DNA of 5,312 nucleotides from assembly GCA_946611445.1 (NCBI GenBank), contig CAMODP010000132.1, forward strand, positions 1-5,312, written 5' to 3'. This DNA comes from an uncultured Eubacterium sp. Lineage in GTDB: Bacteria > Bacillota > Clostridia > Lachnospirales > Lachnospiraceae. Shown piece by piece: positions 1 to 5,073 of this stretch; the first letter of the stretch is position 1, and each line of letters starts with the position of its first letter. The position numbers were made by a program, and so were the translations under genes. The notes beneath the pieces are model-generated. The model searched no databases. It worked only from the letters and a program-made list of their open reading frames with translations, and was not told the origin of the DNA.

Positions 1-15
1 AGAACATGACAAAAC

Positions 16-45
16 AAAAGGATCTGCTGCGGCAGGGCCTTTTTT
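16..45. terminator. Bidirectional intrinsic terminator
   Basis: AAAAGG (16-21) pairs with CCTTTT (38-43), and CTGC (24-27) pairs with GCAG (32-35) around a TGCG loop; only A22/G37 is mismatched and T23-G36 is a wobble pair. On the plus strand the stem runs into six T (40-45). On the minus strand the complement continues as CCTTTTGTTTTG, also a usable U-tract. It lies about 40 bases past the stop of the leftward exonuclease gene, so it should end that transcript and probably also a rightward gene lying before the window. The folding was done by eye, without an energy calculation. Confidence 0.8.
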
Positions 46-73
46 CATGACAGGCATCGGTTTACAATATGAA

Positions 74-91
74 GGCTGAAGGCGTTCAGCC
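74..91 (-). other. Perfect 7-bp hairpin over the exonuclease stop codon
   Basis: GGCTGAA (74-80) and TTCAGCC (85-91) form a perfect stem with a four-base GGCG loop. The stem includes the TGA stop (88-86) of the leftward exonuclease gene. No continuous T-run follows on either strand, so it is not a classical terminator alone. It may stabilise the 3' end or act together with the terminator at 16-45. It could also be a chance product of the last codons. Confidence 0.4.
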
Positions 92-1234
92 CTGCAGCAG
101 CGTCTGCAGCAGTGAGAGCACATATGCGTGAAGCTGTTCCTCTGCAGGAAGGGCATCTTCCCTGAACAGCAGCCAATGTGTTTTGTCATCATAGAACCGG
201 CGGAAGGCCGGCGTAATGATTTCAGCGGGCTGCGGCAGAAAGAGACCGGACGTCTTCTGGTAGCAGGTAGATGCCGTTGCCCGGATGCGGTGGCTGCGGT
301 CAACAAATGCTGCCACACTCTTGTGTATTGCCTGGTCCTCATCGGGAAGATAATAGTAATTGCGGTAGTCCGAAAAGAAATGCAGCAGGGTTCCCTGTAT
401 GCATTTTATGCTCAGGCATGCCTGATATGCATCTTTTCCCCCGTGCAAAGCGTACAGGTCCGAAGACAGCTGCAGAGACACCGGCAGAGGCTGGTTAAGG
501 CGGAGAGGGATCTCTGCAATGAGCGTCTGAGTCCGGTCATTTGCATCTGTATCTGCCGGGGAGGTGCCCGAAACAGCGCCGCCGTCTGCCTGCAGGAGGC
601 GGGGGCGGCCGGCCCGGAAGCTGCCGTCAAACAGTCTGCGGAGGGAGAGCAGGGGAAGAATTTCCGCGAGCCCGAGCAGGTCATCATGATTGTGAAGCAG
701 GAGCAGCTGCAGGTCCGCAGGCGAGGCCGCCCGCAGATAGTTCCGGTATACGGCGATCAGTGCCGCCCCGGTCATCTGGTCTTCCCGATCTATTCCGACA
801 CGGCGCTCACAGTCCTTCTGCTTCATGGAAGACAGGCCGAGGATACTCCGGAAGGGACGGAGAGAGCGGTAGATGTCATTGCTGCCGGGGACATCACTGG
901 TACAGGGCATACCGTAGAAGTCATATTTGCTGCGCAGATATGGCAGGTCAAAGGTGTCTCCGTTGTAATGGATGAGGGTTTCCGCGCCTGTTTCTGCAAG
1001 AAATGCGTCAAAAGAGCGCAGCAGCTCAGACTCTTCGGACGGTTTCTGCGCGAACCACTGCCGAAGAGTCCAGCTGCCGTGTATGCATCCGATCGCGCCG
1101 ATCAGGTACAGATGCGACCGGCGGGGCGAAAGACCTGTCGTTTCAATGTCAAACAGCACGGTTTTTGACGCTTCCAGCCAGGGCGCGGCCGCGCGAATGA
1201 CGGGTTCCTGAATTGTTTCTGATTGTATTATCAT
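86..1234 (-). CDS. YprB/MrfB-like DEDD-family exonuclease (RNase H-like fold)
   Basis: Predicted 3'-5' exonuclease of the YprB group, 382 residues from the ATG at 1234. Exo motif I is DIETTG (29-34, metal ligands D29 and E31). Motif II is YNGDTFDLPYL (90-100, ligand D96). Motif III is HNHDD (181-185), giving the H-x3-D spacing of DEDDh enzymes. Residues about 228-382 form a second region of unknown function with conserved-looking YYYLPDEDQAIHKSV (293-307) and CYQKTSGLFLPQ (324-335) segments. The B. subtilis relative MrfB (YprB) works with helicase MrfA in repair of mitomycin damage and carries C-terminal TPRs; I see no TPRs here and no helicase gene nearby. An in-frame TTG at 1306 would extend the protein by 24 residues, but it lies upstream of the likely promoter and has no ribosome site, so ATG 1234 is preferred. 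No Shine-Dalgarno precedes that ATG either. The family call is firm; the substrate is unknown. Confidence 0.9.
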   Translation of the reverse strand: MIIQSETIQEPVIRAAAPWLEASKTVLFDIETTGLSPRRSHLYLIGAIGCIHGSWTLRQWFAQKPSEESELLRSFDAFLAETGAETLIHYNGDTFDLPYLRSKYDFYGMPCTSDVPGSNDIYRSLRPFRSILGLSSMKQKDCERRVGIDREDQMTGAALIAVYRNYLRAASPADLQLLLLHNHDDLLGLAEILPLLSLRRLFDGSFRAGRPRLLQADGGAVSGTSPADTDANDRTQTLIAEIPLRLNQPLPVSLQLSSDLYALHGGKDAYQACLSIKCIQGTLLHFFSDYRNYYYLPDEDQAIHKSVAAFVDRSHRIRATASTCYQKTSGLFLPQPAEIITPAFRRFYDDKTHWLLFREDALPAEEQLHAYVLSLLQTLLQG

Positions 1235-1241
1235 GGCATCT

Positions 1242-1270
1242 ATTATAACATAAGGAATACACTTTGACAC
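1242..1270 (-). promoter_or_regulatory. Promoter of the exonuclease gene (extended -10)
   Basis: On the minus strand a perfect TATAAT (1247-1242) is preceded by TGT, making an extended -10. GTGTCA (1270-1265), four of six to the -35 consensus, sits 17 bases upstream. Transcription would start near 1235, within a base or two of the ATG at 1234, so the mRNA would be leaderless. The -35 lies on the same bases as the ruvA -35 on the other strand. Confidence 0.65.
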
Positions 1271-1292
1271 ATAAAGCCGTTCATGATAGAAT
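1264..1292 (+). promoter_or_regulatory. ruvA promoter, near-consensus sigma-A type
   Basis: TTGACA (1264-1269, perfect -35) is followed after 17 bases by TAGAAT (1287-1292, five of six to the -10). The predicted start is near 1299, giving a leader of about 30 bases before the ruvA ATG at 1330. A candidate LexA site begins at that start point, which is where a repressor would block an otherwise strong promoter. Confidence 0.8.
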
Positions 1293-1299
1293 GACAGGG

Positions 1300-1313
1300 C
1301 AAACAAATGTTCT
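1300..1313. promoter_or_regulatory. Candidate LexA (SOS) operator of ruvAB-rarA
   Basis: CAAACAAATGTTCT matches the Bacillota LexA/DinR consensus CGAACATATGTTCG at 11 of 14 positions. The right half-site GTTC is perfect and the left reads AAAC in place of GAAC, with the correct four-base spacer. It covers about +1 to +14 of the predicted ruvA transcript. ruvAB is SOS-regulated in B. subtilis and E. coli, so the position fits known biology. The imperfect left half leaves some doubt. Confidence 0.6.
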
Positions 1314-1329
1314 GGATTGAGAGGCTGAT

Positions 1330-1944
1330 ATGATCGGTTTTATTAAAGGTATTATTGAAGACATACAGGAGGACAGCCTGGTCATCGACAATCACGGCAT
1401 GGGCTGGATTGTCTACGTGCCGGGCAGCCTGCTCGGCGGGCATGTGCGGATCGGCGATGAAGTGAAGCTCTATACTTCGCTGCAGGTCCGAGAGGATGCC
1501 ATGACGCTGTTCGGCTTCTTTTCAAAGGATGATCTGGAGGTGTTCCGTCTGCTGCTGGGCGTCAGCGGCATCGGACCGAAGGGCGCACTGGGAATCCTGT
1601 CCGCACTCTCTCCGGATGATCTGCGTTTTGCCGTCCTGGCTGATGACGCGGCGGCCATCTGCCGGGCACCCGGTATTGGCAAGAAGACTGCACAGAAGCT
1701 GATCCTGGAGCTGAAGGACCGGTTCCGGCTGGATGACGCCTTCGAGAAGAAGCTGACACACATGCAGGAGTCTGCGCCTGTGCCGGCTGACACGCTGGCA
1801 GGCGCCCAGGCAGATGCCATTGAGGCGCTGACGGCGCTGGGATATTCCGGAACGGAAGCCCTGCAGGCAGTCCGAAAGGTAGAGCTGACTGAGGGGATGG
1901 ATTCCGAGCAGATCCTGAAGGCCGCGCTGCGCCATATATTCTGA
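1330..1944 (+). CDS. ruvA: Holliday junction branch migration complex subunit RuvA
   Basis: RuvA binds four-way junctions as a tetramer (or a pair of tetramers), holds them in the open square form and loads the RuvB motors. The protein has 204 residues, the usual length. Residues 1-63 form the OB-fold domain. E55 and D56 (in REDAM, 54-58) stand at the same numbers as the acidic-pin residues of E. coli RuvA that keep the junction centre open. Two helix-hairpin-helix motifs follow: GVSGIGPKGA (77-86) and PGIGKKTAQKL (114-124). A flexible stretch at about 132-157 leads to the RuvB-binding domain III (about 158-204). The start is supported by GAGAGG (1319-1324), five bases before the ATG. It is the first gene of the ruvA-ruvB-rarA unit, with ruvB 53 bases downstream and no terminator between them. 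No ruvC precedes it; the upstream neighbour is divergent. Confidence 0.97.
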   Translation: MIGFIKGIIEDIQEDSLVIDNHGMGWIVYVPGSLLGGHVRIGDEVKLYTSLQVREDAMTLFGFFSKDDLEVFRLLLGVSGIGPKGALGILSALSPDDLRFAVLADDAAAICRAPGIGKKTAQKLILELKDRFRLDDAFEKKLTHMQESAPVPADTLAGAQADAIEALTALGYSGTEALQAVRKVELTEGMDSEQILKAALRHIF

Positions 1945-1997
1945 ATTACAACGTCAAAAGTACTGAACCCACGCAAGCATAACAGATAAGGGAAGAC

Positions 1998-2999
1998 ATG
2001 GAAAAACGGATCATACAGACGGAAGCGCAGCAGGAGGACCTGCGCGCGGAGCGGAGCCTGCGGCCGCAGAGGCTGGAGGAATACATCGGCCAGGAGAAGG
2101 CAAAACAGAACCTGCGGATCTATATAGAGGCTGCCAGGGGACGGGGAGATGTTCTGGATCATGTGTTGTTCTACGGCCCTCCGGGACTTGGCAAGACGAC
2201 GCTGGCCGGCATTATAGCAAATGAGATGGGCACCCATATGAAAGTCACTTCCGGCCCCGCCATTGAGAAGCCCGGTGAGATGGCCGCTATCCTGAACAAT
2301 CTTCAGGAGGGAGATGTTCTCTTTGTAGATGAAATTCACCGGCTGAACCGGCAGGTAGAGGAAGTCCTGTATCCGGCTATGGAGGATTATGCCATCGATA
2401 TTATGATCGGCAAGGGGAGCTCCGCCCGATCCGTCAGACTTGAACTGCCCCGCTTTACGCTGGTCGGCGCCACTACGCGCGCAGGACTTCTGACAGCGCC
2501 CCTGCGGGACCGGTTCGGCGTCATTCAGCATATGGAGTTCTATACGGTCGATGAACTGACGGAGATCATTGTCCATTCTTCGCGGATCCTTGATGTGGAG
2601 ATCGATCCGGACGGGGCCAGAGAACTTGCCAGAAGGTCACGCGGTACCCCGCGTCTGGCGAACAGGCTTCTGCGGCGCGTCCGCGATTTTGCCGCGGTGC
2701 AGTATGACGGGAGAATCACCGGAGAGGTGGCAGGTCTGGCACTGGATCTCCTTGAGGTAGACCGGTTCGGGCTGGACCAGACAGACCGGAACATACTCCT
2801 CACCATCATCAGGAAATTCGGCGGCGGCCCTGTGGGCCTGGATACGCTTGCCGCCGCGGTCGGGGAAGATTCCGGGACCATAGAGGACGTGTATGAACCC
2901 TATCTGATCAAGAACGGCTTCCTGAACCGCACGCCGCGCGGGCGCACTGCCTCGGAGCTGGCGTGGCATCATCTGGGAATACCGTATCCGGAGGAATGA
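1998..2999 (+). CDS. ruvB: Holliday junction branch migration ATPase RuvB
   Basis: AAA+ ATPase that forms hexameric rings on the two opposite duplex arms of a RuvA-bound junction and pumps DNA to drive branch migration. The protein has 333 residues, typical for the family. Walker A is GPPGLGKTT (60-68, K66), Walker B ends in DEIH (111-114), sensor 1 is GATTRAG (157-163), LRDRFG (169-174) is the arginine-finger region, and sensor 2 is [12 protein letters not shown] (216-227). The C-terminal winged helix (about 260-333) carries the diagnostic [17 protein letters not shown]. All key residues are present. The ATG at 1998 has an AGGGA site (1989-1993) four bases upstream. The 53-base gap after ruvA shows no convincing promoter or hairpin, so co-transcription with ruvA is likely. 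Its last codons contain the ribosome site of rarA. Confidence 0.98.
   Translation: MEKRIIQTEAQQEDLRAERSLRPQRLEEYIGQEKAKQNLRIYIEAARGRGDVLDHVLFYGPPGLGKTTLAGIIANEMGTHMKVTSGPAIEKPGEMAAILNNLQEGDVLFVDEIHRLNRQVEEVLYPAMEDYAIDIMIGKGSSARSVRLELPRFTLVGATTRAGLLTAPLRDRFGVIQHMEFYTVDELTEIIVHSSRILDVEIDPDGARELARRSRGTPRLANRLLRRVRDFAAVQYDGRITGEVAGLALDLLEVDRFGLDQTDRNILLTIIRKFGGGPVGLDTLAAAVGEDSGTIEDVYEPYLIKNGFLNRTPRGRTASELAWHHLGIPYPEE
2990..2995 (+). promoter_or_regulatory. rarA ribosome binding site inside the end of ruvB
   Basis: GGAGGA lies in the last codons of ruvB, eight bases before the rarA ATG at 3004. Only four bases separate the ruvB stop from that ATG. The arrangement supports one mRNA and probable translational coupling, and it fixes the rarA start. 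Confidence 0.85.
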
Positions 3000-3003
3000 C
3001 AGG

Positions 3004-4332
3004 ATGGATCTGTTTTCTTATATGAATGAAAAGAACAGGGAGAGCGAAGCGCCGCTGGCTTCCAGGATGCGTCCGCGGACACTGGACGAGGTGGTGGGCC
3101 AGGAACACATTGTAGGCCGCGGAAGACTGCTGTACAGAGCAATCCGCGCGGATAAGCTCAGCTCTGTCATCTTCTACGGACCGCCCGGGACGGGCAAAAC
3201 GACACTGGCCCGCGTGATTGCCAATACGACAAGCGCTGCCTTTGTACAGCTGAACGCGACAACCTCCGGGAAGAAGGATATGGAGGAGGTCGTGCGGGAC
3301 GCGCAGACGCGAAGAGGGGGCTACGGCACCGGGACGATTCTTTTTATCGATGAAATACACCGCTTCAACAAGAGCCAGCAGGATTACCTCCTGCCTTTTG
3401 TAGAGGACGGAACGGTGATCCTGATCGGCGCCACGACAGAAAACCCGTATTTTGAGGTAAACGGCGCGCTCCTTTCACGTTCTATAGTCTTTGAACTGAA
3501 GCCGCTCTCTGCGGCTGCGATCGAAGAACTCCTGCAGAGAGCGGCAGATGATACGGAGCGGGGCCTGGGCAGCTTTCATGTTGTCCTTGAACCGGACGCG
3601 CGCGCATTCCTGGCGGATATCTGCGGGGGCGATGCACGGGCGGCCCTGAATGCGCTGGAGCTGGGCGCGCTTTCTACGGAACCGGGAGAAGACGGCAGGA
3701 TTCACATTGATCTGGAGACAGCCTCTGAGTGCATCCAGAAGAGGGTGGTCCGCTATGACCGCGACGGAGATCAGCACTATGATACGATCTCCGCTTTTAT
3801 CAAGAGCATGCGGGGATCAGATCCGGATGCCGCCGTGTATTATCTTGCAAAGATGCTGTATGCAGGGGAAGATGTGAAATTCATAGCCAGGAGAATCATG
3901 ATCTGCGCGTCGGAGGATGTGGGAAACGCCGATCCCATGGCCATGGTGGTCGCCGCTTCCGCCGCGCAGGAGGTGGAACGGGTTGGCATGCCGGAGTCAC
4001 AGCTGATTCTCTCCCAGGCGGCGATCTATGTAGCCTGTGCGCCGAAGAGCAATGCCTGCTGCGAAGCCGTTTTCGCTGCCCTGCATTCCGTAAAGAATGT
4101 GCGGACCAGTGTGCCGGGGCATCTGCAGGACGCTCACTACGGCGGGCACGAGAAACTCGGACATGGCATCGGGTATAAATACGCGCATGATTATCCCAAC
4201 CACTACGTCGAGCAGCAGTATCTGCCGGATGAGGTGGCGGGAGAGCGTTTCTATGAGCCGACTGACATCGGATATGAGGCAAAGATCAGAGACTATTTTG
4301 AGAAGATCGGGAGGTCATTCCGGCAGTCATGA
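3004..4332 (+). CDS. rarA: Replication-associated recombination ATPase RarA (MgsA family)
   Basis: AAA+ ATPase of the RarA/MgsA/WRNIP1 group, related to clamp loaders and to RuvB; tetrameric in E. coli, it acts at stalled forks and single-strand gaps. The protein has 442 residues, normal for the family. The family entry segment PLASRMRP (17-24) precedes Walker A GPPGTGKTT (59-67, K65). Walker B is TILFIDEIH (111-119), sensor 1 is GATTENP (142-148) and LLSR (156-159) gives the arginine-finger position. The C-terminal half holds the family's tetramerisation region: MRGSDPDAAVYYLAKM (from 269), PGHLQDAHYGG (from 371), then GYKYAHDYP and QQYLPDE. A short N-terminal extension begins MDLFSYM, resembling the hydrophobic end of a clamp-binding peptide; that reading is speculative. 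It is the last gene of the ruvAB-rarA unit, and its TGA directly abuts the stop of the convergent DUF4364 gene. Confidence 0.95.
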   Translation: MDLFSYMNEKNRESEAPLASRMRPRTLDEVVGQEHIVGRGRLLYRAIRADKLSSVIFYGPPGTGKTTLARVIANTTSAAFVQLNATTSGKKDMEEVVRDAQTRRGGYGTGTILFIDEIHRFNKSQQDYLLPFVEDGTVILIGATTENPYFEVNGALLSRSIVFELKPLSAAAIEELLQRAADDTERGLGSFHVVLEPDARAFLADICGGDARAALNALELGALSTEPGEDGRIHIDLETASECIQKRVVRYDRDGDQHYDTISAFIKSMRGSDPDAAVYYLAKMLYAGEDVKFIARRIMICASEDVGNADPMAMVVAASAAQEVERVGMPESQLILSQAAIYVACAPKSNACCEAVFAALHSVKNVRTSVPGHLQDAHYGGHEKLGHGIGYKYAHDYPNHYVEQQYLPDEVAGERFYEPTDIGYEAKIRDYFEKIGRSFRQS

Positions 4333-4848
4333 TCAGCCGAGAAGTCTGATCAGCGCTTCATAGGCTTCCTGGCTCCGGCGTCTCCAGTTTTCCGCAAGTG
4401 TCTGTGCGGCTGTTTCCGTGGGAACCGTAAAGCTGATCTCCAGAAGGGGGCTTCCGTTTTCAGCTGCGACACAGTGGACGGTATATGCATTTGCGCCTGT
4501 CTGCCTGTAGTCCGCCCATGTTGAAGCGTCCGTGCGCATGGAATACCCGTGCTTTGACAGATACGCGTCAATGTCATTCCGGATATCCGGTGAGATATCG
4601 TCCCGGAAGTACTCCAGGGTCTGTATGCCCTGCGGCGTTATACTGTAGAATTCCGTGTGGTTCACCATCTTCGTGCTGATAAGCTCTGTCTCCAGCATTT
4701 CGGAGATGACCTCCCGCAGGTGAAGCCACGTGGTATAGCCCTGCCCCAGGACCAGGTCAGAGATCTGGGTGCCGGTCAGAGAGAAATCCACTTTCCGAAG
4801 GGTATACAATATGATCAGTTTGTACAGGGAATAGGCACTGTCAAGCAT
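4333..4848 (-). CDS. DUF4364 family protein, predicted winged-helix
   Basis: A 171-residue cytosolic protein that I recognise as DUF4364, a family of unknown function found mostly in Clostridia. Residues 1 to about 80 look like a winged helix-turn-helix: SLYKLIILYTLRKVDFSLT, then TGTQISDLVLGQGYTTWLHL, a helix around ISEMLETELI, and an FYSITPQGIQTLEYF wing-like segment. A helical linker (about 83-103) leads to a C-terminal part with an AYTVHC strand, a hydrophobic LLEISFTVPTE segment and a final ENWRRRSQEAYEALIRLL helix. There is no signal peptide or membrane segment. The fold suggests DNA binding, but no target or ligand can be inferred. The ATG at 4848 has GGAGG (4862-4858) nine bases upstream. 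It has its own promoter, is convergent with rarA and divergent from gpmI. Confidence 0.9.
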   Translation of the reverse strand: MLDSAYSLYKLIILYTLRKVDFSLTGTQISDLVLGQGYTTWLHLREVISEMLETELISTKMVNHTEFYSITPQGIQTLEYFRDDISPDIRNDIDAYLSKHGYSMRTDASTWADYRQTGANAYTVHCVAAENGSPLLEISFTVPTETAAQTLAENWRRRSQEAYEALIRLLG

Positions 4849-4868
4849 AGGTGTTTTCCTCCGCGGAC

Positions 4869-4897
4869 ATTATACCATCTTCATTTTTGAATGGGAA
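4869..4897 (-). promoter_or_regulatory. Promoter of the DUF4364 gene
   Basis: On the minus strand a perfect TATAAT (4874-4869) is preceded by TGG, making an extended -10. TTCCCA (4897-4892), four of six to the -35 consensus, lies 17 bases upstream. The start would fall near 4862, at the edge of the GGAGG ribosome site (4862-4858). The leader would therefore be only about 14 bases long and the Shine-Dalgarno would sit at the very 5' end of the mRNA. Confidence 0.6.
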
Positions 4898-4906
4898 GGA
4901 AAACAG

Positions 4907-4945
4907 GCAGCGAACCCTGTGCGCGGGAGGACAGCTGCTTTTTTT
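4907..4945 (+). terminator. Intrinsic terminator upstream of gpmI
   Basis: GCAGC (4907-4911) pairs with GCTGC (4934-4938), followed by seven T (4939-4945). The interior can add CCC/GGG (4915-4917 with 4925-4927), leaving an asymmetric internal loop, so the stem is imperfect. No rightward gene ends here: the nearest is rarA, 575 bases back, and everything between is the antisense of the DUF4364 gene. It may stop rightward read-through before gpmI, or act as an attenuator if a gpmI promoter lies further upstream. Confidence 0.5.
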
Positions 4946-4946
4946 C

Positions 4947-4975
4947 TTGTATTTTATCCTTCAAGTGAGTATGAT
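4947..4975 (+). promoter_or_regulatory. Candidate gpmI promoter, distal
   Basis: TTGTAT (4947-4952, three of six) and TATGAT (4970-4975, five of six) are separated by 17 bases, just after the T-tract of the preceding terminator. The start would be near 4982, giving a leader of about 90 bases that keeps the gpmI ribosome site. The leader contains two short hairpins, CCGG (4987-4990)/CCGG (4997-5000) and ACGG (5011-5014)/CCGT (5019-5022); neither is a riboswitch I recognise. Confidence 0.35.
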
Positions 4976-5031
4976 AGTAGCGGTGTCCGGGCTGCGCCGG
5001 CATTAAACGCACGGGAACCCGTACACTGCTT

Positions 5032-5061
5032 TTGACAACTGATTCCGTATATTTATATAAA
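5032..5061 (+). promoter_or_regulatory. Candidate gpmI promoter, proximal
   Basis: A perfect TTGACA (5032-5037) is followed after 18 bases by TATAAA (5056-5061, five of six), or after 16 by TATATA. The -10 runs directly into the AGGAG ribosome site (5061-5065). A start at the usual distance (about 5066-5068) would remove that site from the mRNA. It is good as a promoter by sequence but hard to reconcile with the ribosome site. Confidence 0.4.
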
Positions 5062-5073
5062 GGAGATAACCGC

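Noticed and set aside
92..112. Direct repeat CTGCAGCAG at 92-100 and 104-112
   Set aside because: It encodes the repeated Leu-Leu-Gln of the exonuclease C-terminus (LLQTLLQ) and is explained by coding sequence.
128..1168. A 346-codon open frame on the plus strand opposite the exonuclease gene
   Set aside because: It is fully antisense to a gene with clear DEDD motifs. Its product is rich in Cys, Arg and Gly without recognisable motifs, and no ribosome site is evident. The length follows from the G+C-rich codon pattern of the real gene.
1235..1306. TTG start at 1306 for the exonuclease, adding 24 residues
   Set aside because: There is no ribosome site before it, the added residues do not resemble the family, and the stretch contains the likely promoter elements of both divergent genes.
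1945..1997. An independent promoter or terminator between ruvA and ruvB
   Set aside because: The 53 bases show no hairpin with a T-run and no -35/-10 pair with acceptable spacing.
1470..2576. A 368-codon open frame on the minus strand across ruvA and ruvB
   Set aside because: It spans the antisense of two firmly identified genes and the gap between them. The protein has serine- and arginine-rich runs typical of shadow frames and no domain.
4331..4353. Inverted repeat GATCAG / CTGATC just after rarA as a terminator
   Set aside because: The six-base stem is A+T-rich with a nine-base loop and no T-run follows, so it is too weak to call a terminator.
4982..5073. A riboswitch or T-box in the gpmI leader
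   Set aside because: Only two short hairpins with four-base stems are visible, with no recognisable conserved core, and the stretch is too short for most known classes.
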